Of a DNA stretch of 52,902 nucleotides, positions 1 through 8,253 are shown piece by piece (position 1 is the first letter of the stretch; every line of letters starts with the position of its first letter). The notes under the pieces were generated by a model, which was given only the letters and a program-made list of their open reading frames with translations, had not been told where the DNA came from and made no database searches. Source of the DNA: Candidatus Brockarchaeota archaeon (lineage in GTDB: Archaea; Thermoproteota; EX4484-205; JAAOZP01); NCBI GenBank assembly GCA_017601225.1, contig JAFNIX010000002.1, positions 1 to 52,902 of the forward strand, given 5' to 3'. The translations under genes were made by a program, and so were the position numbers.

Positions 1-365
1 GAAAAGCGCGCGACTTCAAAGAAGTGATTATATGGACGTACGATAGTGACCCTCTAGCAGGCAAATTAACACTTAAAGCGCGCTTACCCGTATGTTATTC
101 GGTACACGAATTGGCGACACTCCTAAGAAGCTTAGATAAAGAAACATTTTGACAGACATAGATCATTTTCTTGATATTATGAAGAAGAATAAACCAAGTA
201 ACCCAGCTGTTATTGAGCTAATGCCGGTTTACAATCATCCTAGTTTGCACATCCAAATTTGTTAGGTAACATACGGTTAGCGCACGCTATTTCAATAGGG
301 ATGAGCCGGATAAGGCTCTGGAAGACTACGGGAAGGCCTTGCCATTCTTAATAGATTTAACTTAG
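1..365 (+). pseudogene. Decayed TPR-containing gene remnant, cut by the left edge
   Basis: Protein-like sequence runs through all three frames in turn. One frame is open from the left edge to a stop at 150-152. A second runs about 149-265. A third covers about 256-290 and includes GNIRLA. The last returns to the first frame at about 285-365 and ends in YFNRDEPDKALEDYGKALPF, which has the spacing of a tetratricopeptide repeat (small residue, aromatic, G/D, A-L, Y, A-L). Joined by hand the pieces read as one TPR protein with at least three frame changes. The function of the intact ancestor is unknown. Nothing gene-like is visible in 366-453. Confidence 0.4.
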
Positions 366-453
366 TTTATGAACATGACACTTTTGAAATAAGCAATTAA
401 AGAAATTAAGAAAGGAAAAGGAGAATCACGGTAAAACGAGCGTTTAGAAAACT

Positions 454-2856
454 CTACTCCTCGTCGGGGTCAGGCAGGTCCCAGTCAGGGTCAAGCTTAA
501 CCTGGCCAAGAGCTTTCTCAAGCATTATCCGTTGCTCAATGCTTGCAACAAGCTTCCTTGTGAACACTGCAACATCAGGATTAATAGAGATTGAGTCGAT
601 GCCGGATCTGACGAGAAACTCGCAGAACTCACTGTACTGCGAAGGCGCCTGCCCACAGATTGAAACAGTCTTGCCGTCGCGATGCGCTATTTTAATTAAA
701 TATTTAATTGCTCTTTTCACAGCGAGGTTTCTCTCGTCGAAGATCTTCGCCACAGTCTCGTTATCCCTGTCTGCTCCGAGAATAAGCATGGTGAGGTCGT
801 TGCTTCCAATCGAATAACCATCGATATATTTATTGAATTTGTCAGCTATCAGGACGTTTGAGGGAATCTCAGCCATGACCCAGAGTTTGAAGTCTGGTCC
901 ACGCTCAAGTCCCTCCTCCTTCATGATTTCGACAACCTTAGCTATTTCCTCCTCGGTTCTGCAGAACGGTATCATGACCCACAGGTTCTTCAAGCCGTAC
1001 TCGTCCCTAACCTTCTTTATCGCTCTCAGCTCAAGTCTGAAGGCTGGAAGATACTTGGGGTCGTAGTATCTCGACGCTCCCCTCCAACCCAGCAACGCGC
1101 TCGGCTCAACCGGCTCATACTTTTCACCGCCCTTCAGGTCCCTATATTCGCTTGACTTGAAGTCGACCAGCCTGACTACGACGGGACGGGGGTAGAATGC
1201 TGCGCAGACTTTCCTCATTCCCTCTGCTAGTTTGTCGACGAGCTTTTGGCCCTGTCCTGTTTCGATCAGGTGTAGTGGATGTTCGTTGACCTCGGCGGCA
1301 TAGGTGAATTCGAGCCTCATCAGTCCGACTCCGTCTAGTGGTAAAGCGGCAACCTTCTCAGCTAGCTCCGGCTCGCCAAGATTTACGTAAATCTTTGTTC
1401 CTGTCACTGGATAGGATTCTGCAACGGCTGCCACCGCGACCTTCTCCTCTTTCTTTTCGACTGCTTCGGCTAACGCGCCTCTATAGACTACTCCGAGCTT
1501 GGAGTCGACGGTGATTATTTCTCCGTCTTTGATCGCTTCGGTTGCTGGTTTTCCTTTGCTCGCTGTCCCGACGATGCATGGGATTCCGAGTTCGCGTGAG
1601 ACTATTGCCGCATGGCTTGTCATTCCTCCGCTGTTGGTGACTATTGCCGCGGCTTTTCGCATGGCCGGAACCCACTCGGGCGCGGTCATTTCAGTGACGA
1701 GTATTTCTCCTGGTTGGAACGTGTCTAATTTATCGACACTCATAATTATATGAGCCTTTCCTACTGCTAGTCCTGGTGATGCGGGTAGTCCTTGGCATAT
1801 TACTTCTTTTTCTTTGGTGACTGCTATGGCTTCTGTTTTCTCTTCTTCTGGTTTTTTGAGTGCCCATACTGTTTCTGGTCTTGCTTGCAGGATGTATAGT
1901 CTGTTGTCTCTTTCGTCTAGTGCCCATTCTATGTCCATTGGTTTACCGTAGTGGTTTTCGATTTCTATCGCGTATGCTGCTAGTTCTTTTATCTGCTCGT
2001 CGGTGAGTATTTGCTTGTCTTGCAGCTCTTTCGGCACTTCCTTCTCGACTGTTCCTCCGTTGGGGTTTCTTACGAGCATTACTTTTTTAGCGTTGGAGAT
2101 GTTTTTCCTGACGATTTGCAGGTCGCTTTTTCTCACGTAGTAGTCGTCGGGGGTTATTTTTCCCTGGACGACGTATTCGCCTAATCCGTATCCTGCTTCT
2201 ATCATTACTACGCTTCTGTCTCCGTTGCTTACGTCTAGTGTGAACATTACTCCTGATGCTTTTGAGAAGACCATGAGTTGGACTGCTGCTGACAGGGCGA
2301 CTTTCATGTGGTCGAATCCTTTTTGGACGCGGTAGAATATTGCTCGGTCTGTGAAGAGGCTTGAGTAGCATTCTTTAACCTTTTCGACGACTTGCTCGGG
2401 TGTTGTTACGTTTAGGTATGTTTCCTGCTGGCCTGCGAAGCTTGCGTCGGGGAGGTCTTCGGCGGTTGCCGAGGATCTTACTGCTACGAACGGGTTTTTC
2501 TGTTTGACCTCCTGCTCTAGTTGGGCGTAGTATTTTTTGATTTCCTCTTCTATTTCAGGGGGCATTTTGGCCTCTACGATTGTTTTTCTTATTCTTGCTC
2601 CTACGCTTTGCAGGGTTTTGGTGTCGTTGGGGTCTTTCAGCTCGCTTAGTATGTCTGCTATTTTCTTCTCGAGATTGTTGTATTTTATGAAGTATCTGTA
2701 GGCTTCCGCGGTGGTTGCGAAGCCGTTGGGGACTGGTACGCCTGTTTTCCGGAGCATTTCTCCTAGGCTTGCTGATTTTCCTCCTACGAGGGGGACGTCT
2801 TCTATGCCTATTTCGTTGAACCAGAGCACGTATTTCTTTGATTTTTCCGCTGTCAT
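454..2856 (-). CDS. ppsA: Phosphoenolpyruvate synthase (pyruvate, water dikinase)
   Basis: Converts pyruvate, ATP and water to PEP, AMP and phosphate, the entry to gluconeogenesis; cytoplasmic. About 800 residues, normal for archaeal PpsA. In order: an N-terminal ATP-grasp PPDK_N domain (GGKSASLGEM near the start, VAVRSSATAEDLP about residue 125), the swivelling phosphohistidine domain with GGMTSHAA (catalytic His about 415), and a C-terminal PEP-utilising TIM barrel ending in the catalytic-Cys motif ICGQAPS (about 735). An in-frame TTG lies further upstream at 2913, but family alignment begins at the ATG at 2856, and a TATA-like box at 2885-2892 sits where a leaderless mRNA starting there would need it. 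Monocistronic, with no partner close by on the minus strand. Confidence 0.96.
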   Translation of the reverse strand: MTAEKSKKYVLWFNEIGIEDVPLVGGKSASLGEMLRKTGVPVPNGFATTAEAYRYFIKYNNLEKKIADILSELKDPNDTKTLQSVGARIRKTIVEAKMPPEIEEEIKKYYAQLEQEVKQKNPFVAVRSSATAEDLPDASFAGQQETYLNVTTPEQVVEKVKECYSSLFTDRAIFYRVQKGFDHMKVALSAAVQLMVFSKASGVMFTLDVSNGDRSVVMIEAGYGLGEYVVQGKITPDDYYVRKSDLQIVRKNISNAKKVMLVRNPNGGTVEKEVPKELQDKQILTDEQIKELAAYAIEIENHYGKPMDIEWALDERDNRLYILQARPETVWALKKPEEEKTEAIAVTKEKEVICQGLPASPGLAVGKAHIIMSVDKLDTFQPGEILVTEMTAPEWVPAMRKAAAIVTNSGGMTSHAAIVSRELGIPCIVGTASKGKPATEAIKDGEIITVDSKLGVVYRGALAEAVEKKEEKVAVAAVAESYPVTGTKIYVNLGEPELAEKVAALPLDGVGLMRLEFTYAAEVNEHPLHLIETGQGQKLVDKLAEGMRKVCAAFYPRPVVVRLVDFKSSEYRDLKGGEKYEPVEPSALLGWRGASRYYDPKYLPAFRLELRAIKKVRDEYGLKNLWVMIPFCRTEEEIAKVVEIMKEEGLERGPDFKLWVMAEIPSNVLIADKFNKYIDGYSIGSNDLTMLILGADRDNETVAKIFDERNLAVKRAIKYLIKIAHRDGKTVSICGQAPSQYSEFCEFLVRSGIDSISINPDVAVFTRKLVASIEQRIMLEKALGQVKLDPDWDLPDPDEE

Positions 2857-2884
2857 CTTTCGCTGGGCGTTGAGGCTGATGGTG

Positions 2885-2892
2885 TATTTAAG
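2885..2892 (-). promoter_or_regulatory. TATA-like box of ppsA
   Basis: On the minus strand the sequence reads CTTAAATA, 29-36 nt ahead of the ATG at 2856, preceded by an A-rich stretch that could act as BRE. This distance fits a leaderless archaeal transcript and supports the shorter start. Confidence 0.5.
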
Positions 2893-3175
2893 GTTTTGGA
2901 GGATTTGTTTCAAGGGTTTCGCGGGGGTGTCTGCTTGCTGTTGTTTACGCTTGGTTTAGCTTGTTGGGTTTGCTGCTTTGAGGGTTTCTATCCGCGTGGG
3001 CTGCTGGCTAAGACGGCGGGGATTCCCTTGGTTTCTGAAGGCTTGGTGGTGGTTTAAGCGGGTTTTGTGCAGTATGGCGAGCTGTTACAAGCATGTTTCT
3101 GTGGGGTATTGGGTTTCAAGCGGTTTTCAGATAGGGTATTGGAGGGGCTTGTGGGATGTTGCTTGAGGTTGGGGT
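2893..3175. other. Gene-free spacer with strong G+T bias on the plus strand
   Basis: No credible gene. A 62-codon open frame at 2978-3166 (+) is tryptophan- and arginine-rich, has no ribosome binding site and resembles no family I know. The plus strand is visibly rich in T and G, a skew shared with the 5' half of ppsA, so the open frame is probably a by-product of composition. Confidence 0.5.
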
Positions 3176-3219
3176 AAAGCTTAAAAGTTCCGGACCGGAA
3201 CTAGGTTCTGAACCGGAAC
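3176..3219 (+). promoter_or_regulatory. TATA-like box followed by tandem palindromic operator
   Basis: A TATA-like element (about 3176-3187, AAGCTTAAAAG) is followed by two 15-bp elements with an 18-bp period. Copy 1 at 3187-3201 is GTTCCGGACCGGAAC, a perfect 7-1-7 palindrome. Copy 2 at 3205-3219 is GTTCTGAACCGGAAC, an imperfect version, and it abuts the TTG start at 3220. A protein bound here would cover the transcription start, so repression is likely. The ATPase it precedes has a C-terminal winged-helix-like region, which makes autoregulation plausible (inference). Confidence 0.65.
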
Positions 3220-4245
3220 TTGCTTTTCGACATTAGGCCGAAGTCTTCTCGAAGCGACCTGTTCGACAGGGAGAATGAGCTTAGAGAGCTTGATAGGGCT
3301 GTCGACCATGGGCGTCCGCTTACGCTTGTACTCGGGATTAGGAGGATTGGGAAGACGAGTCTTGTTAAAGCGTTTCTCGGGGAGCGCAGGGGGCTTTACC
3401 TGGATGCGAGGGGTGTTTCGAGAAGGTCTGAGCTCTACGAGAGAATAGGTGACGGGCTTTACAGTTCTCTCAGCAGGGTGAGAAGGCTGTTGGAGGGTAT
3501 AAGGGGGGTGAGCTTCTCGGCTGCGGGTGTTGAAGTAAGGTGGAGGGGTAGTGATTCTGTGAGTTTCATGGGTCTTCTTCAGGAGATTAATAGGAGGGGT
3601 GAAAGGTTTATTCTGGTGGTTGACGAGGTTCAGTCTCTCAAGCCCCCTTTATCTGCTGAGCTTAGGAATCTTATAGCGTACTCCTACGATAATCTGGAGA
3701 ACATATCTCTGGTGATATCGGGTTCTGAAATAGGCTTGTTGAGAAGCTTCCTCGGCGTCGACAATCCTTCTTCACCGCTTTACGGAAGGTATGTTCACGA
3801 GGTTCATGTTGAAAGATTCTCCGGAGGGTTGTCGAGAGAGTTCCTGGTTGAGGGTTTTAAGGAGGAGGGGTTGAAGCCGCCTGGCAAAACAATAGAGGAA
3901 GCCGTAGAGCTTTTCGACGGAATTGTCGGATGGCTGGTGTTCTTTGGGAGATCTTACGCAGATGGGACGAGAAACATTAGTAGAATCTTCGATATGGCGG
4001 TAAACTTGGCGTTGGAAGAGTTGAAAAAACTTAATGAAAGAGAAAAGATTATCCTTAAAGCTATAGCCGAGGGCGCGGACTCATGGTCTAGAGTTAGAAG
4101 CTTAGTCTCCGAGAAAAGGGGGATTGTATTGCCTAAGTCGACGTTGACTAGAATCATTGACAAGCTTGAAATGATGAGTATCGTGAAAGATTACGAATTC
4201 CTTGACCCCATATACAGAGAAGCGTGCAGGAAGCTTAGGCCCTAG
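3220..4245 (+). CDS. Archaeal ATPase (ATPase_2/AAA family) with C-terminal winged helix
   Basis: A P-loop NTPase of the archaeal PF01637 type, abundant in archaea and mostly of unknown role. Walker A is GIRRIGKTS (residues about 39-47) and Walker B is ILVVDEV (about 131-137). The last 70 residues (LNEREKIILKAI ... STLTRIIDKLEMMSIV ... FLDPIYREA) look like the DNA-binding winged helix typical of the family. The TTG start is supported by alignment with the paralogue at 4940, which begins M-L-F-D-L-R-P-K where this one reads M-L-F-D-I-R-P-K. Both genes have tandem palindromes directly before the start. No operon partner. The cellular role is unknown; related proteins are often linked to mobile or toxin-rich regions. 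Confidence 0.88.
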   Translation: MLFDIRPKSSRSDLFDRENELRELDRAVDHGRPLTLVLGIRRIGKTSLVKAFLGERRGLYLDARGVSRRSELYERIGDGLYSSLSRVRRLLEGIRGVSFSAAGVEVRWRGSDSVSFMGLLQEINRRGERFILVVDEVQSLKPPLSAELRNLIAYSYDNLENISLVISGSEIGLLRSFLGVDNPSSPLYGRYVHEVHVERFSGGLSREFLVEGFKEEGLKPPGKTIEEAVELFDGIVGWLVFFGRSYADGTRNISRIFDMAVNLALEELKKLNEREKIILKAIAEGADSWSRVRSLVSEKRGIVLPKSTLTRIIDKLEMMSIVKDYEFLDPIYREACRKLRP

Positions 4246-4894
4246 TCTTGCAGACAGTCTAAGCCTTATGTGGAGAGCCTGTTTAACGCGGTGGTTTTAA
4301 AGACGTGATTGGAAAATATAGGGTGAGGTTTGCCTCCTCGATCTACGAGTTAGCGAGATAACCTTGTTTCAAGCCAAGTTTACGTGATAGACAACTCCAT
4401 AATCTCCTTTCTGAGCTTTAGGTTTATAGAGTCGAAAGGGAAACTGATGGAAAACATGGTTAGCCATAGAGCTTTTAAGAAGAAGGCTGCAGGAGGGCTC
4501 TGGCTTTTACTGTGGCCTTCTTGAGGCGCGTGCATGCCTCTTGGCTCTTTGCTGCTTTACTAGTTCTTCAGTGCTTAGGCTTTTACTTTTTTCGAAACCT
4601 TGTCTCTAAGATCATGGTCGTAGGTTACTAGGGTTAAACCTTTTTTGTCGCAACCGCTGTTAGGTTTGTCTCTGTCCTCCAGCTTGTCTTGAGAGATACT
4701 CGGGTTACGGTGAACGAGTAGCTGGCTGATCTTGAAACCATATGGGCATTTTCAATCCAGCCGTCGAAAAATTGTTAAATCGTTTTTAAAGATTTCTGTC
4801 AATAAGGCTGTTGCATGCTATTTATCGTTTTTAACGGCGGTCTAGTCTGCTGATTCCTGAGCGTGTTCTGTAGGAGGTATGGGGTTTTCCTTGA
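4246..4894. other. Long spacer between the two ATPase genes, with gene debris
   Basis: No intact gene. Short protein-like pieces are visible: plus-strand VIGKYRVRFASSIYELAR near 4305-4359, plus-strand YVIDNSIIS near 4380, which resembles the first strand of a PIN domain, and the minus-strand PIN-like tail listed separately. The stretch looks like eroded accessory genes. Confidence 0.4.
4575..4688 (-). pseudogene. Remnant of a PIN-domain-like protein (C-terminal part only)
   Basis: The minus strand translates without a stop as about 37 codons ending GLTLVTYDHDLRDKVSKK and a TAA stop at 4577-4575. LVTYDHDLRDKV matches the C-terminal acidic motif region of PIN nucleases (xLVTxDxDLR). No start codon or N-terminal acidic motif can be joined to it in frame, so it is called a remnant. 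The short length keeps confidence low. Confidence 0.3.
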
Positions 4895-4938
4895 CCTAAA
4901 GTTTATTAGTTACCTGGGTAACTAGTTACCTGGGTAAC
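4895..4938 (+). promoter_or_regulatory. TATA-like box followed by perfect tandem palindromic operator
   Basis: A CCTAAAGTTTATTA element (4895-4908) is followed by two identical copies of GTTACCTGGGTAAC at 4909-4922 and 4925-4938, each a perfect 6-2-6 palindrome, with a 16-bp period. The ATG follows one base later. The arrangement copies that of the paralogous ATPase at 3220, with a different core and the same outer half-sites (GTTNC...GNAAC). Likely a repressor site covering the transcription start. Confidence 0.7.
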
Positions 4939-4939
4939 C

Positions 4940-5914
4940 ATGTTGTTTGACCTTAGGCCTAAGGAGCGCCGGGGGGAACTGTTCGACAGGGAGGAGGAGT
5001 ATAAGGAGCTTAAACGTCTGGTGGACTCGGGCTTATGGGTGGCTGTCGTTGGTAAGAGGATGACGGGTAAGACAAGCCTGCTTAAGACTTTCGCCAACGA
5101 GAACAACGGGCTTTATGTAAACCTGTTGGGTGCTAGAAGTATTGAGGACTTGGTTAGAAAATTGGCGGCTGAATCCGGGTTTAAGCTTGACGAGGTTGGC
5201 CTAGATTTAAGGTTTGTACAGGTTAAGTGGAGCAGGGTCTTGGAAGACGTTTTCGCACGCGTCAAGGATAGGGTTATTGCTTTAGACGAAGTACAGGAAG
5301 TATCCTCGCATTATTTTTTAAAGGTTTTGAAAAGTGTCTGGGATAAATATAGGGGTGTAAAAATAGTTTTCTCAGGATCATATGTTGGAATCCTGCGCAG
5401 GCTCTTAGAGCCGAGCCCGGCTTCACCCCTCTACGGAAGGAAGCCCGTTAAACTCGTGTTAAAGCCGTTCAGCCGCGATCAGTCTGAAAAGTTTCTTGAA
5501 AACGGTTTCAGGGAAAACCCTAAGGTTAGGGTGAGGAGCGAGGAGATAGAGGAGGCTGTAGACAGGTTGAACGGATATGTAGGCTGGCTAACCTACTATG
5601 GCAACTTCAGATGTGTAAGAAGGCTCCCTCATGAGGACGCTTTGAGGGAGACTGTCAGCGAGGGCTCGAAAATAATCCTTGAGGAACTTGAAAATTTCTT
5701 AAAGGGGAGGAGAAGAGAGCTCTATGTGAAAACGTTGAGGACAGTCAGCAATGGAGCCAGATGGAGCGAGGTTAAGAAAACGTTGAATGCGAACAGCAAG
5801 GTGGTGAAAATAGTCTTGGATACCCTCTGCTCCGCCATGATAGTGGAGGAGAAAGAAGGCTATTACTGGGTAGAGGACCCGATAATTAAAGAAGCCGTTA
5901 GAAGAATGAAGTAG
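4940..5914 (+). CDS. Archaeal ATPase (ATPase_2/AAA family), paralogue of the gene at 3220
   Basis: Walker A is GKRMTGKTS (about residues 38-46) and Walker B is VIALDE (about 112-117). The C-terminal 75 residues (LYVKTLRTVSNGARWSEVKK ... IVLDTLCSAMIV ... YYWVEDPIIKEAV) fit a winged helix. N-terminus (MLFDLRPK...LFDREEE), the R-R-LLEPSPASPLYGR stretch and the C-terminus all align with the gene at 3220, so this is a lineage-specific duplication or two separately gained family members. The ATG immediately follows the tandem operator. Function unknown; P-loop activity is expected because both Walker motifs are intact. Confidence 0.88.
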   Translation: MLFDLRPKERRGELFDREEEYKELKRLVDSGLWVAVVGKRMTGKTSLLKTFANENNGLYVNLLGARSIEDLVRKLAAESGFKLDEVGLDLRFVQVKWSRVLEDVFARVKDRVIALDEVQEVSSHYFLKVLKSVWDKYRGVKIVFSGSYVGILRRLLEPSPASPLYGRKPVKLVLKPFSRDQSEKFLENGFRENPKVRVRSEEIEEAVDRLNGYVGWLTYYGNFRCVRRLPHEDALRETVSEGSKIILEELENFLKGRRRELYVKTLRTVSNGARWSEVKKTLNANSKVVKIVLDTLCSAMIVEEKEGYYWVEDPIIKEAVRRMK

Positions 5915-5995
5915 CTTTTTAAACACCCATGTAATCAGCCGGTTCCATTATTCGATTCTCGCTCCTATACTTGTAGAATTCGCTAACCATGCCCC

Positions 5996-6017
5996 TGATC
6001 TAGCGGGCGCTAGATCA
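5996..6017. repeat. Isolated perfect inverted repeat (10-2-10)
   Basis: Arms TGATCTAGCG and CGCTAGATCA flank a central GG. It lies about 100 nt before the broken membrane-protein gene at 6116 and 80 nt after the second ATPase. No T-run follows, so it looks more like a protein-binding site than a terminator. Confidence 0.55.
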
Positions 6018-6115
6018 AAGTTTGTTCAACGGGGGACTAGAGGGTAGAATGTATTCTTAGTTTCTTATGGGGGAAAATTTAATATATTATTTCTGTAATA
6101 AGGTATGTTAGGAGA

Positions 6116-6816
6116 ATGCCTCTTACGCCTTTTCATATTGGTCCGGCTTTAACGCTCGGATACTTCCTACGAAAGAAGCTTCATCTTCCAGCTCTTATTG
6201 TTGCCAGTTTATTATGGATGTTGAGCCTCTTGTTGCGCTGTTTTTCCCGATTCCGGGTTATCCGCTGCACGGCTATCTTCATACTTTTCTGTCCGCCGTG
6301 TTGCTTGGCTCAGCCTTGGGGCTTGCTTTCTACTTTGCCGACGGGTTTTTCAGAAAACCTTTCGAATACTTGGCTCTGGTAGAGGGAAGTGGTTACGGTG
6401 CTTGGGGTTATGTGGCCGCGGGTTCTTAGGCTAGGCTCTTCACACTCTTACTGGATGCTCCCTTGTACGGTGAGATTAAACCCCTGTTTCCGCTTACCGT
6501 TAATGTTGAGAGTTTTTTTCTCGAGGCTTTTTTCAAGCAGTTTCTCAGCGAGCTTACTTTTTTCTCTTCAGCCTCTACAATACTGTTTTTCTCATCGTGG
6601 TTTACATCGCTAATTAGCATTATTTTACTTAGATCCATGTTACACCGTTTTAGTGAAGACAGATCGTTTAAGCTGCTTGTAGATCTGCTTATTATAGGAT
6701 GGGCGTTATCTGTTTTCATAGGAATCTTAATAGTTATACCAATCCTAACAATCATATTATTTAAGATGCCGATTCTATTAATTATTTCTTCTCCTCCTAA
6801 GCGAAATAGTTTGTGA
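6116..6816 (+). pseudogene. Archaeal membrane protein of the YdjM-like/DUF4184 hydrolase type, broken
   Basis: The N-terminus MPLTPFHIGPALTLGYF is typical of small archaeal integral membrane proteins of this group. The frame is lost near 6205-6214 (LPALIVAS) and resumes with MDVEPLVALFFPIPGYPLHGYLHTFL, which carries the conserved D-x-E-P and PLHGxLHTF motifs. The second frame meets a TAG at 6427-6429, after which the same frame continues with ARLFTLLLDAPLYGEIKP, clearly the same protein (LLDAPLYG motif), followed by hydrophobic segments to the stop at 6814-6816. So there is one frameshift and one in-frame stop. The start has a close AGGAG. Real decay or two sequencing errors are both possible. 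Confidence 0.7.
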
Positions 6817-6869
6817 AGCATTCCGGCATGTTAAACAATCCTTCTAATTTCTATCTATTAAACATTGAG

Positions 6870-7277
6870 TTATTCTAAGAATAATCTTTTTACTAGAGGT
6901 ATTTTATCGAAATCTTTGTCATTTGAGTATATTTCTTTCACGTTGATTCTTTTCATCTGTGCAGCTATTACTATATCATCCCAGATTGACCATGGTAGGT
7001 TTTGCTGTTTTTGCAGTCTTCCCGCTTCTTCGAAGTCTAGTATGCTTGTTTCGATTTTCTGCAGAGATGTGAGTCCTTTTAGGAATGATAGGAATAGTGG
7101 TATTGCGTCAGGTCTTTTCTTCCATTTCAAGTAGCTGCATACTTGGGCGATTACGAGCGTAGACGTGTAGGATTCTTCACCGTTCTCTATTCTTTCTATT
7201 ATTTTTCTCGCTGTTTTACCGTAGACAGGGTCAGCTGCCAAATGATATATGAAGATATTTGAATCTACGAAGGGCAT
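6870..7277 (-). CDS. vapC: VapC-type PIN-domain toxin (endoribonuclease)
   Basis: A 135-residue PIN domain, usual VapC length. The acidic metal-binding residues are visible: D5 in FVDSN, D100/D101 in IWDDIVIA, and D120/D122 in SNDKDFD. The usual glutamate on the second helix appears as Q45 (VIAQVCSYL), a replacement also seen in some archaeal PIN proteins. It starts one base after the vapB stop (TAA-A-ATG), so it is translated from the same mRNA. Predicted to cleave RNA when freed from the antitoxin. The surrounding broken genes fit an accessory setting. Confidence 0.9.
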   Translation of the reverse strand: MPFVDSNIFIYHLAADPVYGKTARKIIERIENGEESYTSTLVIAQVCSYLKWKKRPDAIPLFLSFLKGLTSLQKIETSILDFEEAGRLQKQQNLPWSIWDDIVIAAQMKRINVKEIYSNDKDFDKIPLVKRLFLE

Positions 7278-7278
7278 T

Positions 7279-7494
7279 TTATTCTCTACCTAAGGCTTCT
7301 TCTATTTCCTCTATTTTTACCTTCCCTAGTTTTGCTATGCCCCATAATTCTTTAGAAGAGGGAGCTTTCGGCTTAAGAAGTACACCTTTGCTCGTAACTT
7401 CAACTACTAGTGAATCGCCTTCTTTAAGGCCTAACGAAGCCCTTATTTTAAGGGGGAGGGTTATCCTACCTTTATTGCCTATCTTAATTTCCAT
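7279..7494 (-). CDS. vapB: VapB-type antitoxin, AbrB/SpoVT fold
   Basis: 71 residues. The N-terminal swapped-hairpin AbrB domain reads MEIKIGNKGRITLPLKIRASLG with the canonical K/R-G-R-I-T-L-P core, followed by GDSLVVEVTSKGVLLKP. The C-terminal 25 residues (LWGIAKLGKVKIEEIEEALG) are the expected toxin-binding tail. It binds and neutralises VapC and normally represses its own promoter. A strong TATA-like box and a 13-bp palindrome lie directly upstream. Confidence 0.92.
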   Translation of the reverse strand: MEIKIGNKGRITLPLKIRASLGLKEGDSLVVEVTSKGVLLKPKAPSSKELWGIAKLGKVKIEEIEEALGRE

Positions 7495-7521
7495 TTTTAT
7501 TTCCCACTATAGAAAGGGATT

Positions 7522-7550
7522 TTTAATATATAAATTTTGCGTTTAACGCA
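7522..7550 (-). promoter_or_regulatory. vapBC promoter with adjoining palindrome
   Basis: An A+T-only TATA element at about 7522-7534 lies 28-40 nt ahead of vapB. Immediately upstream of it, at 7538-7550, is TGCGTTTAACGCA, a perfect 6-1-6 palindrome in the BRE position. This is a good candidate operator for the VapB/VapBC complex. Confidence 0.6.
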
Positions 7551-7559
7551 TGGTGTCCT

Positions 7560-8120
7560 GAAGCGCGCGCCAGAGAAGTAATGAGAATATATGGGAGATT
7601 AGCCTCAGTAAGGCTAATTATCCGATTGAGCCGACAGTTTTAAAGATTGGTTTAATAGAGGCGAGTCTCCCTTCACGCCCTCTGCCTTCTCAAGAAGATA
7701 TTGAAAAATTGATTAAAGACGTAGAATGGGAAAGAGGAGAATGGAACACGCAGGGCCTGAAGAAGAAAGATTTGAAATCCTGAGAAGAATCTGCATGATG
7801 GAGGAAATTTTAACTAGAGTAAAGGAGGGAGACGGGCCTTTCCTCGGAGAACTGCAGTTGATTCGTATGGGGAATGCTCTTTTATTTGGCATTCTAGGCG
7901 GGCCTTTCTGCGAGCTAGGGATGGAGATTAAAAATGAGTAGGCCTTTCACAGGAATACCTGCCGGCTATGCTAACAGTTATTTGGGCTATGTTGCTCCTC
8001 CCTCAGCCTGGAGGAAAAGGAGGATATGAAGTAAGCCTCGGTCTATGGTCGAAAGTGGGATCGGAAGCTTTCAATATAATTATTGAAGCTTTAAAAAAAT
8101 TGGAAGAGGCTGCACAATAG
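7560..8120 (+). pseudogene. Decayed neutral/alkaline-ceramidase-like gene (C-terminal half)
   Basis: Pieces in several frames line up with the C-terminal half of the ceramidase-like gene that follows at 8254. WEISLSKANYPIEPTVLKIG is read in one frame from about 7583. LGELQLIRMGNALLFGILGG in another (7726-7941) matches QVFRIGNAAFVSLPGEPF. GIPAGYANSYLGYVAPPSAW from about 7934 matches TNQYVGYIPTAEAF. YEVSLGLWSKVGSEAFNII (about 8010-8120) matches the final helix. At least three frameshifts and no N-terminal half, so it is a true pseudogene, probably a former paralogue of its neighbour. Confidence 0.75.
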
Positions 8121-8253
8121 GTTTAAAATTGCTGTCTGTTTTGAAAAGATTGAAAGTAACGCACCGAGCGTGCTTCGAAGAAAGTTCCAAAACCTTTTTT
8201 AGCATGTAGAGAGAAATTTAATCTTAACGTGCGATAGAGATGCTCGGGTCGGG

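Noticed and set aside
2978..3166. 62-codon open frame with many Trp and Arg
   Set aside because: Low-complexity product of a G+T-rich stretch, no ribosome binding site, no family resemblance.
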